Shown in pieces: positions 8,581 through 16,102 of a stretch of 23,125 bases of DNA. The DNA comes from JBOGCH01 sp051656645. GTDB taxonomy: Bacteria; Bacteroidota; Bacteroidia; Bacteroidales; Marinifilaceae. The notes under the pieces are model-generated. The model was not told the DNA's origin. It was given only the letters and a program-made list of their open reading frames with translations, and ran no database searches. Both the position numbers and the translations under genes were made by a program. Location: the NCBI GenBank assembly GCA_051656645.1, contig JBOGCH010000043.1, positions 1-23,125 on the forward strand, given 5' to 3'. Numbering within the stretch: position 1 is the stretch's first letter; the number at the start of each line of letters is the position of its first letter.

Positions 8581-8996
8581 AATCTGTGTAACTTCAACAT
8601 TGTCTCCTCTTCGGTTCCTTCTGCCCGCTCCTCAGCCCCACTCTGCTTGCTCCCTGGTTGCGCTCTGGTTGCTCTCTATCAACTAGGCATTAACTTCGCA
8701 TCAAGTCCGTATTAACTTCGAGTCTATAGACACGAACATAACACGAAGTTGATACGAACTTAATACGGACTTGATAGAGAGCAACCAGAGAGCAACCAGA
8801 GCGCAAGCAGAGGGCAAGCTGGGAGCGGTTATTAAGCGGATAACATTAATTTATAAGCACAGTAGAAAAAGAAACACGCAAAATGCTGACATTTGTATCC
8901 ATGAAGTAATAATTCCATTCACTGAACTCCCCATATATTAAACTTTTTTATGGTGTAAACGTATTTCCTACACAAAAACATTAATGGTCTGTTTTT
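8581..8996. other. gene-free region holding the inverted array
   Basis: No believable open frame is present. The centre is taken up by the 186-bp inverted array described separately; degenerate extra units seem to extend it a few tens of bases on either side (GGAGCGG at the outer edge of each arm). From about 8834 to 8996 the sequence is AT-rich leader of the efflux operon. I could not find a TAnnTTTG box there that I trust. Confidence 0.7.
8634..8819. repeat. inverted array of 11-base units with a palindromic centre
   Basis: Two 88-92 bp arms meet at the perfect palindrome GTCTATAGAC (8722-8731). Read outward from the centre, each arm consists of four units like ATACGAACTTA (type A), the dinucleotide AT, then four units like AGAGAGCAACC (type B), all exactly 11 bases long. 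Right-arm A units start at 8730, 8741, 8752 and 8763; B units start at 8776, 8787, 8798 and 8809. The left arm mirrors these positions about 8726.5. Over the 81 positions from 8732 outward the arms match at 66 without a gap, and many mismatches would allow G-U pairs. As RNA this would fold into one long hairpin. I do not recognise the element. Confidence 0.9.
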
Positions 8997-10028
8997 ATGG
9001 ATGAGATGAACACTACTGCACCTGCCGCTAAAGGGGGGAAAAGAAAAATTATTTTATTTATTATTTTTATCTGCGCCGCTATTGCACTTGCCGTAATATG
9101 GTGGTTAAACTACCGTAAATATATATCCACGGACGATGCCAACGTAGCCTCCTATCGTGTTGCTATTGCACCACAGATTGGCGGAATGATTGACTCTCTG
9201 TACGTACAGGAAGGTATGACCGTAAAATGCGGCGATACTCTTTTTACGCTTGACAGAGAATTAATATCCCGACGCTTGGCAGAAAATGTAATGCAGCGTG
9301 AACAACAACACACTCAATTATCGGCACTTGGCGTGAAACTGGAAACCATGAAAAAACAGGTATCCATTGCTAGCATCCGATTAAATTTAGCACAGGAAAA
9401 CTACAATCGTGCCCGCACTCGCTATCAGCAAGGAGCTATCTCATTGGAGCAATTCCAAAACGTTGAGGAGCAATGGAAAATTGCCGTTGTGGAAAAGGAT
9501 ATTGCGCAACTTAATGTAAAATCGCTCGATGCGGATATTGCCACCACGTTATCAGAGATTGGCGTTACGGAGGCCTTAATTCTCACCACTCAGGCACAAC
9601 AAAATTACTACACAATAACTGCTCCGTGCAATGGCATCATAGGCAAGCGCTGGCAATTACCCGGCGATGTTGTGGAGATGGGACAAACCGTGTTTACACT
9701 CAATGAGGACAAACCACTATGGATTTCTGTTTTCCTTGAAGAGACAAAGTTTGAAAACATTCACAACGGACAGGAAACTAAAATACTTATTGACGCTTAT
9801 CCGCATTTGGAATTCTATGGTAAGATATTTTACATTGGCGATAATGCAGCCTCGGAGTTTGCTCTAGTGCCGGCTAACAACGCCTCAGGTAATTTTACAA
9901 AAGTAACTCAACGCATTCAATTAAAAGTGAGCATTGACAGCGTTGCCGGTAAAAATAAATACAAGCAGGACGTTAAACTTGTATCAGGCATGTCCGCAAC
10001 AGTGAAAATAATTAAAAACTCTAACTGA
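8997..10028 (+). CDS. EmrA/HlyD-family membrane fusion protein
   Basis: The 343-residue periplasmic adaptor links an MFS pump to an outer-membrane channel. One N-terminal membrane segment (about 17-37) anchors it. The motif STDDANV (44-50), typical of EmrA relatives, begins the periplasmic part. Two half-lipoyl segments flank a long coiled coil: IAPQIGGMIDSLYVQEGMTVKCGD at about 57-80, helical hairpin at about 90-195, second lipoyl half at about 205-240 with PCNGIIGKRW. A beta-barrel domain follows. It lacks a lipobox, unlike the adaptor of the RND operon. It is first in an operon with the MFS pump (2-base gap) and the TolC-type channel. The drug or metabolite exported cannot be read from sequence. 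Confidence 0.92.
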   Translation: MDEMNTTAPAAKGGKRKIILFIIFICAAIALAVIWWLNYRKYISTDDANVASYRVAIAPQIGGMIDSLYVQEGMTVKCGDTLFTLDRELISRRLAENVMQREQQHTQLSALGVKLETMKKQVSIASIRLNLAQENYNRARTRYQQGAISLEQFQNVEEQWKIAVVEKDIAQLNVKSLDADIATTLSEIGVTEALILTTQAQQNYYTITAPCNGIIGKRWQLPGDVVEMGQTVFTLNEDKPLWISVFLEETKFENIHNGQETKILIDAYPHLEFYGKIFYIGDNAASEFALVPANNASGNFTKVTQRIQLKVSIDSVAGKNKYKQDVKLVSGMSATVKIIKNSN

Positions 10029-10030
10029 TA

Positions 10031-11590
10031 ATGGCATCGGACTTCTTTTCCCCACAAGGAACAAAATATAAGTGGATAATGCTGTTCAATGTAATGTTAG
10101 GTACCTTTATGGTGGTACTTGACGCTACCATTGTCAATACCGGTTTGCCTACCATTATGGGCGATTTGGGAACTTCTCTAAATATTGCCGAGTGGGTACT
10201 AACTGCATATATGCTTTCATTGGCCAGCATACTGCCCGTTTCCGGATGGCTTATTGCCCGTTTTGGAAGTAAAATAGTATATATTGCCGCACTTGTAGTA
10301 TTTACGTGCGGCTCCTTTATGTGCGGTAACTCGGGCACCATTACCGAACTTATATTTTGGCGCGTAATACAGGGAATGGGTAGTGGTATTGTTATGCCCG
10401 TGGGCATGGTTATTGTAACCAATGCATTTCCGGTAAAGGAACGCGGTTTAGCTTTAGGCTTTTGGGCCATAGCCTCAGCGGCATCCGTATCTTTTGGACC
10501 GGCCATTGGCGGATATCTCGTGGATAACATGTCTTGGAATTACATATTCTATGTTAATGTGCCGGTAGGTTTCTTCAGCGTATTCTTTACGTGGATGGCG
10601 CAACAACGAGTTACGGCTTTTACCAAATTACCGTTTGACTTTTGGGGATTTCTAACATCCGTATTCTTTTTACCCGTATTCCTATATGGTTTAAGTGAGG
10701 TTACCGCCAGTACTAACACCAAGGGCTGGGACAGTCCGTTAGTATTGGGTTGTATGTGGTTCTCGGCAGTTAACTTCGTTATTTTCCTCTTTGTGGAATC
10801 TATTGTCAAGAATCCGCTTATAAATATTCGCATATTTGCCGATAAGAATTTCTCTTATGCCAATATGGTAGTTTTTATCTTTGGTATCGGGATGTTTGGA
10901 AGCACATTTATTATTCCCCTTTATTTACAGGACAACATGGGTTATTCTGCACTACAAACGGGATTGATGTTTTTACCTGTTGGCGTTATGCAGGCCATAG
11001 TCTCCCCCCTAGCAGGTAATGTGAGTAGAAAGATTGACCCGCGAATAGTTATAATCTTCGGACTACTTGTGTTGAGTAGCAGTTTCTACATGAACTTCTA
11101 TCTCTCCTACCTTACCGATAAGTATTATGTATGGTATTCGCTCGTTTTGCGAGGCTTGGGAATGGGTATACTCTTCCCCCCTCTTATGACAATGTCTCTG
11201 TACAACATACGCGGTCAGCGTATTGCCGAAGCATCCAGTATTACCAACATACTGCGTCAAGTGGGCGGAAGCTTTGGTGTGGCCATATTTAGCCACTTGC
11301 TTACCCAACGTACCAATTTTCATACACGTCGATATGATGAAGCGCTAGCCTTTACGGAGCCCACTTACCATAAAATAACCACTCAATTAAAGTACTTTTT
11401 TATGGACAACGGTGGTATGGCCTCTGGCGATGCGGCTACGCAAGCTAAGAATTATGTTCTAGAAAATATAAATACCCAAGCAAATATTAGCGGAGTTACG
11501 GACGTGTTTATGATAGCGTTTATTATTACGCTATGTGCCATAATCCCAGTACTATTTCTCTCAACCAAAAGTACTCAAACCATTTCATAA
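10031..11590 (+). CDS. EmrB/QacA-type MFS efflux pump (DHA2 family)
   Basis: The 519-residue proton-driven exporter of the cytoplasmic membrane has 14 predicted helices. Family motifs are in place: LDATIVNTGLPTI (30-42, motif D1), the loop 2-3 motif A around SGWLIARFGSKIVY (71-84), RVIQGMGSG with the conserved Arg111 (motif B), and the antiporter motif C ending in GPAIGG (156-161) in helix 5. Length equals EmrB (512). The C-terminal 90 residues include a loop rich in polar residues before the last helix. It is translated 2 bases after the adaptor gene and is followed after 21 bases by the channel gene, so the three form a self-contained export machine. Substrates of the family are hydrophobic drugs, uncouplers or bile-type compounds. 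Confidence 0.95.
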   Translation: MASDFFSPQGTKYKWIMLFNVMLGTFMVVLDATIVNTGLPTIMGDLGTSLNIAEWVLTAYMLSLASILPVSGWLIARFGSKIVYIAALVVFTCGSFMCGNSGTITELIFWRVIQGMGSGIVMPVGMVIVTNAFPVKERGLALGFWAIASAASVSFGPAIGGYLVDNMSWNYIFYVNVPVGFFSVFFTWMAQQRVTAFTKLPFDFWGFLTSVFFLPVFLYGLSEVTASTNTKGWDSPLVLGCMWFSAVNFVIFLFVESIVKNPLINIRIFADKNFSYANMVVFIFGIGMFGSTFIIPLYLQDNMGYSALQTGLMFLPVGVMQAIVSPLAGNVSRKIDPRIVIIFGLLVLSSSFYMNFYLSYLTDKYYVWYSLVLRGLGMGILFPPLMTMSLYNIRGQRIAEASSITNILRQVGGSFGVAIFSHLLTQRTNFHTRRYDEALAFTEPTYHKITTQLKYFFMDNGGMASGDAATQAKNYVLENINTQANISGVTDVFMIAFIITLCAIIPVLFLSTKSTQTIS

Positions 11591-11611
11591 CCTACAAAAA
11601 CACTCATTGTT

Positions 11612-12922
11612 ATGATACACAAGATAATAGCATTAATAATAGGTATTGGTTTTGTTCCGTTAGTCTACGGGCAAGACACCATATACATGGAAACAATGGT
11701 ACAGCGTGCCATACAATACTATCCTACCGTTTTAAAAGCCAACGAGGCCATATCCCAAGCCGACGCTCGCGCAGAGAGTAGTAAAGCAGTGTGGCGTCCG
11801 CAAATTTCTCTTAACGGTGGTTATACCTGGATTACTCCACAACCTAAAATCCCAATGAACGATAGGGATTTACCAATGGAGCCAATGAATCAGGGAAGCT
11901 TTAACCTAAAACTCTCCCAACTACTATGGGGATTTGGACAAAACAAAAGCAAAGTGGCAACCGCAAGGTTAGAAGCTTATATTGCCATGATACAAAAAAG
12001 CGAAACACTACAACAAGTGGCACTGGAGGCGGTACAAAATTACCATTCGTTATGGTTATCGCGCAGATCCATTGCCATAAAACAACAACTACATGCCATA
12101 TATGAAACCACCCTAAAACAGGCTAAAATAAACCAGGAGACAGGGGCTGGAACCGCGTTTGACGTTTTAAATACGCGCGTAAGCTACGTGGGCACGGAAA
12201 GCGATTTGGAGTCACTTTATGCCGACAATAAAACTATTCAGGAAAGGATTAAACTGCTTTGCGACACCGCAATAAATAACAACATGGCCATGTATGTACC
12301 CGAGCAACTGCCCTTGCTGGAAGATTCTATTCAAAATATGACCTTGTTTGCAATACTAAACCGTCCGGAACTTATTGTGGCGCGTAACGAAATTGAGGTA
12401 GCCTCACTCCAAGAATTAGGTATAAAACGGGACATGAATCCCTCCATCCGTTTCAACGCTGAAGGAGGAATGAAGAATGGCTATTTCCCTAATTTAGACC
12501 TAATGAAATTTAACACCGCACTAGGTGTAACTGTGGAAATTCCCATATACTCGGGCGGCGCTCATAAGCAAAACAGAAAAATTGCCGAGTCGCGCATTCG
12601 CGATGCCGAGGCCTCATTAAAGATTATGGAAATAGAAGTAAAAAAGCAGCTCACCTCCCAATACAACTCGCTTGTGGCAGGTTATAAACGTTATGCCACA
12701 CTACAATTAAAAGTTGAAGCAGCAACGGAGGCGCTCCGTTTGGCACACGCCAACTACAGTGTGGGCCAGATTACCAATTTGGAACTGCTCACCTCCATAA
12801 ATAACATGGGGCTAGCCTGTTTACAGTTGGAACAACAGCGTGTTGACATGCTCGACATGTACTACTCACTGCTTGTCACTGTGGGACAACCCATATACAA
12901 CACATCACTTGTAAATAATTAA
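11612..12922 (+). CDS. TolC-family outer-membrane efflux channel of the EmrAB-type operon
   Basis: The 436-residue outer-membrane factor trimerises to form the exit duct of the pump. A signal peptide (residues 1-20, ending VYG before Gln21) precedes two repeated helical regions typical of TolC. Matching halves are RAIQYYPTVLKANEAI near 30-45 with SQLLWGFGQNKSKV near 103-116, and NRPELIVARNEIEVA near 250-264 with VEIPIYSGGAHKQNRKIAE near 310-330. The phrase NYSVGQITNLELL near the end is the standard second-repeat motif. Its stop codon overlaps that of convergent ychJ by 3 bases within TTAA (12919-12922), leaving no room for a separate terminator. Confidence 0.93.
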   Translation: MIHKIIALIIGIGFVPLVYGQDTIYMETMVQRAIQYYPTVLKANEAISQADARAESSKAVWRPQISLNGGYTWITPQPKIPMNDRDLPMEPMNQGSFNLKLSQLLWGFGQNKSKVATARLEAYIAMIQKSETLQQVALEAVQNYHSLWLSRRSIAIKQQLHAIYETTLKQAKINQETGAGTAFDVLNTRVSYVGTESDLESLYADNKTIQERIKLLCDTAINNNMAMYVPEQLPLLEDSIQNMTLFAILNRPELIVARNEIEVASLQELGIKRDMNPSIRFNAEGGMKNGYFPNLDLMKFNTALGVTVEIPIYSGGAHKQNRKIAESRIRDAEASLKIMEIEVKKQLTSQYNSLVAGYKRYATLQLKVEAATEALRLAHANYSVGQITNLELLTSINNMGLACLQLEQQRVDMLDMYYSLLVTVGQPIYNTSLVNN

Positions 12923-13332
12923 TGGTGTTTACCGGATACATATACCCATTTGCCATTTAGGTGGACAAACTCGGACTCCTCATGGATGCAGCATAGTTTA
13001 CGTTTCTCGCGGTAAAAGGCTTTAAACGTAACGCTACCCCATGTGTCGGCTTCTTCGCCGTCTACGGCTTCCAAAACCTCTAATTTTACCCATGTAACGG
13101 AGCGTGCCCATCGGCCTATTTCCTGCTCATCGGTCAACGGACACGTATCAGGGTGCCAACTTTGCATCAGATAGGCCGTATCGGCCAATGTAAATGCGGT
13201 GTATCGAGATTGCATTAAAGCCTCGGCCGTCAAAGCCTTCTTCTGGCCATTAAGAATGGGCGCACAGCAATTGGCAAATGTATCACCACTGCCACATGGA
13301 CAAGGTTTGGTGTGGATATCCTTATTTATCAT
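12919..13332 (-). CDS. ychJ: YchJ-family SEC-C motif protein
   Basis: The 137-residue soluble protein has an N-terminal SEC-C zinc motif, with Cys11 and Cys13 in CPCGSG and Cys22-Cys23 in NCCAP. The YchJ core follows (ALMQSRYTAF at about 39-48, the YLMQSWHPDT stretch near 54-63, and WVKLEVLEA). E. coli YchJ is slightly longer (152) because it also ends in a second SEC-C motif; here the C-terminus is VYVSGKHH with no second cysteine cluster. No catalytic activity has been established; the core resembles NTF2-like folds. It lies downstream of the tRNA-Arg gene on the same strand with a terminator between them, and converges on the efflux operon. Confidence 0.93.
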   Translation of the reverse strand: MINKDIHTKPCPCGSGDTFANCCAPILNGQKKALTAEALMQSRYTAFTLADTAYLMQSWHPDTCPLTDEQEIGRWARSVTWVKLEVLEAVDGEEADTWGSVTFKAFYREKRKLCCIHEESEFVHLNGKWVYVSGKHH

Positions 13333-13380
13333 CCTTTTATTTGATATTGAGCGTGTTGTTACCTAAAATATTTGGTGTAA

Positions 13381-13416
13381 AATAAAAGAGGCGCCCAAAA
13401 CAATGGACACCTCTTT
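13381..13416 (-). terminator. intrinsic terminator after tRNA-Arg
   Basis: On the minus strand an 11-bp stem (13406-13416 with 13385-13395, two G-U pairs) with a 10-base loop is followed by TTATT. It begins directly after the tRNA 3' end and separates the tRNA from ychJ. Confidence 0.75.
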
Positions 13417-13417
13417 G

Positions 13418-13491
13418 TGATTCAGGCGGGATTCGAACCCACGACCTACGGCTTAGAAGGCCGTTGCTCTATCCAGCTGAGCTACTGAACC
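13418..13491 (-). tRNA. tRNA-Arg (anticodon TCT)
   Basis: The minus strand folds into a complete 74-base cloverleaf. It has a 7-bp acceptor stem (GGTTCAG with CTGAATC, one G-U pair), D arm GCTC/GAGC, anticodon stem ACGGC/GCCGT with loop CTTCTAA, and T arm GTGGG/CCCGC with loop TTCGAAT. The anticodon TCT reads AGA/AGG arginine codons. The discriminator base is A and no CCA is encoded. A near-ideal promoter lies at 13521-13551. Confidence 0.97.
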
Positions 13492-13499
13492 ATCCTTGT

Positions 13500-13515
13500 C
13501 AATGCCATGGCATTG
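13500..13515. repeat. 16-bp perfect palindrome in the tRNA-Arg leader
   Basis: CAATGCCATGGCATTG is a perfect palindrome located 9 to 24 bases before the tRNA 5' end. It coincides with the transcription start expected from the promoter at 13521-13551. Confidence 0.7.
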
Positions 13516-13520
13516 CGTTA

Positions 13521-13551
13521 CAAAAGTAACCTATCTGTGCTTAATAGCAAA
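13521..13551 (-). promoter_or_regulatory. Bacteroides-type promoter of tRNA-Arg
   Basis: On the minus strand TTTG (13548-13551), a spacer of exactly 19 bases and TACTTTTG (13521-13528) match the TTTG-N19-TAnnTTTG consensus in full. It points at the tRNA gene 30 bases downstream. This is the clearest promoter in the window. Confidence 0.85.
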
Positions 13552-13709
13552 ACTTTTGTTGAATATTTTGTTATATTTCTTCTTATCCTCGTCATTACTT
13601 ATTCGGAGTACCTCCGATGTTAGGAGCATAATAGGTATATATTTTGAGTTGTTTATTAATCTTTTACATTTCTTGGTTTCTTTATTTCGTTTACCAGTAA
13701 AGAATTGAT

Positions 13710-13717
13710 TATTTTTG
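13710..13717 (+). promoter_or_regulatory. -7 box upstream of the nhaC-like gene
   Basis: TATTTTTG fits TAnnTTTG; the -33 region has TTTCG at 13685-13689, one inserted base from TTTG at about the right distance. Upstream, TCGGAG/CTCCGA (13603-13617) forms a 6-bp hairpin of unknown role. The leader would be about 35 bases. Confidence 0.45.
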
Positions 13718-13759
13718 CATTAAGAATTTGTATTGTGAAAAATTGAGACATTTGTGCGT

Positions 13760-15046
13760 ATGAACAGATCAAAACCGGCCAATGCATGGGCCCTTATTCC
13801 ATTAGTAGTATTTTTGTTGGTGTACTTGGTGACATCCATCATAATAAACGATTTTTATAAAGTACCTATTACGGTAGCGTTTTTAATTTCTTCCATTGTT
13901 GCTATTTTAATGACAAGGGATTTGAATTTAAATGACCGTATTAAACGTTTCACAACAGGAGCGTCCGACAGTAATATTATGCTGATGGTGTGGATTTTTA
14001 TCCTGGCCGGAGCATTTGCAACCTCGGCAAAAGCAATTGGCGCTATTGATGCTACAGTGAATTTGACACTGCATGTACTTCCCGGCAATTTGCTGTTGGT
14101 GGGTATCTTTGTGGCTGCCTGTTTTGTTTCGCTAGCTGTGGGTACTTCCGTGGGTACCATTGTGGCACTTGCCCCAGTTGCTGTGGGTATTGCGGAGCGT
14201 ACCGGCATGGAGCTGCCTTTCCTTGTTGCCATTGTTGTGGGTGGTGCGTTTTTTGGCGATAATCTGTCATTTATTTCGGATACTACCATTGCGGCAACTA
14301 AAACGCAAGGTTGTTTAATGAAGGATAAGTTTAAGGTTAACAGCCTAATTGTTATGCCGGCAGCTTTGATCCTATTGGGTTACTATTTCTTTGTGGGTAT
14401 GAATTTAAATATTACACCCCAAGTGGTACCAGTGGAGTGGATAAAGGTTATTCCTTACCTAATTGTGTTAGGTACAGCCATTGCCGGGATGAATGTAATT
14501 GTTGTTTTACTGTTGGGGATTGTGGTAACAGGAATTGTTGGGCTAACAACCACCAATGTGTCTTTGTTTGATTTTGCGGGCGCCATGGGAAATGGTATGA
14601 CCGGTATGGGCGAGTTGATTATTATTACTTTGCTTGCAGGGGGGATGCTTGAATTGATACGCTACAACGGTGGTATTGCATGGATTATTGAGGCTTTGAC
14701 ACGCAAGGTTAATTCTAAGCGCGCTGCTGAGTTTAGTATTGCTGGATTGGTTTCATTAGCTAATCTTTGTACGGCTAATAACACAATTGCGGTAATCTCT
14801 ACCGGATCTATTGCTAAGGATATTGCCAACCGTTTTGATGTGGATCCGCGTAAATCCGCAAGTATTTTAGATACCTATTCATGCTTTATTCAAGGCATTA
14901 TTCCTTACGGAGCTCAGTTGCTTATTGCGGCCGAATTAGCGTCGATATCTCCATTGATGATTATAAAATATCTATATTATCCAATCTTGTTGGGTATATG
15001 CGCTTCTCTGGCCATTGTGTTCCGTTACCCTCGCCGCTATTCCTAA
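13760..15046 (+). CDS. NhaC-type Na+/H+ antiporter family protein
   Basis: A 428-residue cytoplasmic-membrane transporter with about 11 helices, assigned to the NhaC-type antiporter superfamily. Supporting segments are GTSVGTIVALAPVAVGIAE (about residues 127-145), GGAFFGDNLSFISDTTIAATKTQGC (about 159-183), typical of NhaC relatives with conserved Asp, Ser and Thr, and NLCTANNTIAVISTGSIAKDIA in the second half. It would exchange sodium for protons and so serve pH and ion balance; some relatives exchange amino acids or organic acids for cations, so the substrate is not certain. A GTG at 13754 could add two residues, but the ATG at 13760 is preferred. Its stop lies in the loop of a hairpin shared with the convergent next gene. 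Confidence 0.88.
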   Translation: MNRSKPANAWALIPLVVFLLVYLVTSIIINDFYKVPITVAFLISSIVAILMTRDLNLNDRIKRFTTGASDSNIMLMVWIFILAGAFATSAKAIGAIDATVNLTLHVLPGNLLLVGIFVAACFVSLAVGTSVGTIVALAPVAVGIAERTGMELPFLVAIVVGGAFFGDNLSFISDTTIAATKTQGCLMKDKFKVNSLIVMPAALILLGYYFFVGMNLNITPQVVPVEWIKVIPYLIVLGTAIAGMNVIVVLLLGIVVTGIVGLTTTNVSLFDFAGAMGNGMTGMGELIIITLLAGGMLELIRYNGGIAWIIEALTRKVNSKRAAEFSIAGLVSLANLCTANNTIAVISTGSIAKDIANRFDVDPRKSASILDTYSCFIQGIIPYGAQLLIAAELASISPLMIIKYLYYPILLGICASLAIVFRYPRRYS

Positions 15047-15058
15047 AGGAAGCGGCGA
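15031..15058. terminator. hairpin spanning two convergent stop codons
   Basis: TCGCCGCT (15031-15038) pairs perfectly with AGCGGCGA (15051-15058); after an AT bulge, TCC pairs with GGA, leaving the loop TAAA (15044-15047). The loop contains the TAA stop of the antiporter gene and most of the TAG stop of the opposite gene. No T run follows on either strand, so it may protect 3' ends rather than terminate by itself. Confidence 0.6.
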
Positions 15059-15915
15059 TAAAGTACGTAACCAACCAGTACAAGCACGCTAAAACTAATT
15101 GCGGTTACTACAAAGATAATGTTATCTACTCCTTCAACACTGAAGGATAGTTTTAATAATACTGTTGAGATTATAAATGCCGAGTTGCGTATTACTTTAC
15201 TAAAGCGCTCGGTAAGCTCAATGGTAAACAAAAGCAAAAGCACCTCTGCCAGGATTAGTATGGAGAAGAATGTTGAGTAGAATATCTTATTCATCTTCTT
15301 AATGGCATAGAATGGTGAAGCCAAATCGGGCGAGTATTCCTTGTAAATAAATACCATACTGTAAATAATTATTCCTATAAATACAAGTAACAGTATAGTA
15401 CTAAGCACGCGTTTTACACTGATAAAACGCTCTAATTTCTTTTCTAAACGCGGAGATGGTATTGTGTGTTCCTTTGGCACATGGCGCGATAAACGATAGA
15501 ATAAAAAGATAAGGAAAAACAGTACCACTACCCCTACTAATTTATAAAAGATAAGCATAGATATCTCTTGCTGAGAGGTAGCTGTTGTAATTTTGCCCAG
15601 TTGTTCAAATACGCTACGAATCATAATAAGACAGATAATTTCATACTGCTTACCTATGTAGTGTGTTATGGATTGTGGCAAATAATAAACCAGCAGGTAT
15701 ATTTCATAGAATAGGATAATGGAGAATGGTGTGTAGATGGCTGATACCGGATTTAAGTCCGGCCCTACACTTAGAGCCTCTCCCAGCCATCCCCATTTAC
15801 ATAATAATATAATGAGCAAGTGAATAATAAATGTTGCAATTGCAACCTTCATTACTACACGTTCAAAAAGATTTTTGGAGGTTTCTGAAAGTAATATCTT
15901 GTATAAGTTAATCAT
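15043..15915 (-). CDS. multi-pass membrane protein of unknown function
   Basis: I do not recognise the family. The 290-residue product has seven or eight hydrophobic segments, near residues 20-43, 58-80, 121-142, 167-190, 206-228, 237-255 and 262-286, and a basic loop (about 143-166, KEHTIPSPRLEKKLERF) likely to face the cytoplasm. There is no signal peptide, no soluble domain and no obvious catalytic motif. The codon use and AT content are like those of its neighbours. It is convergent with the NhaC-type antiporter and overlaps it by 4 bases. Its own promoter may lie at 15991-15998, so it is probably a single-gene unit. It may be a conserved hypothetical membrane protein of the Bacteroidales. 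Confidence 0.75.
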   Translation of the reverse strand: MINLYKILLSETSKNLFERVVMKVAIATFIIHLLIILLCKWGWLGEALSVGPDLNPVSAIYTPFSIILFYEIYLLVYYLPQSITHYIGKQYEIICLIMIRSVFEQLGKITTATSQQEISMLIFYKLVGVVVLFFLIFLFYRLSRHVPKEHTIPSPRLEKKLERFISVKRVLSTILLLVFIGIIIYSMVFIYKEYSPDLASPFYAIKKMNKIFYSTFFSILILAEVLLLLFTIELTERFSKVIRNSAFIISTVLLKLSFSVEGVDNIIFVVTAISFSVLVLVGYVLYRRFL

Positions 15916-15990
15916 GTTGTAAAATTCTTATTTTAAAGTGAATTGAATATCCATTTGTTTCATCCCATTCCATTGACGGAAATAGGTATA

Positions 15991-15998
15991 CAAAAATA
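15991..15998 (-). promoter_or_regulatory. possible -7 box for the unknown membrane protein
   Basis: TATTTTTG on the minus strand fits the TAnnTTTG consensus and lies about 76 bases before the ATG at 15915. No good -33 TTTG is visible. Low confidence, because such T-rich octamers also arise by chance in AT-rich spacers. Confidence 0.35.
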
Positions 15999-16102
15999 GA
16001 ATTTAACTTCAACTTTTTATGCTGTTCCGGGTGTTTTACACCATCTTTATTTATACGTATTCCAAACTGTAGACGTAACTTGCTTATAATATGCGCACTA
16101 TT

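Noticed and set aside
8634..8819. CRISPR array or retron-type msr/msd
   Set aside because: The units abut with no spacers, the arms are inverted, and no Cas or reverse transcriptase gene is in the window.
10021..10530. A 169-codon minus-strand frame inside the MFS pump gene
   Set aside because: It mirrors the codons of a strongly conserved transporter gene and resembles no protein family.
13496..13708. A 70-codon plus-strand frame upstream of the antiporter gene
   Set aside because: It covers the tRNA-Arg promoter and leader palindrome and ends just before a -7 box; it is better explained as regulatory spacer.
16029..16041. GGTGT/ACACC hairpin downstream of the RND operon
   Set aside because: The stem is only 5 bp and is not followed by a T run on the minus strand, so it cannot be called a terminator.
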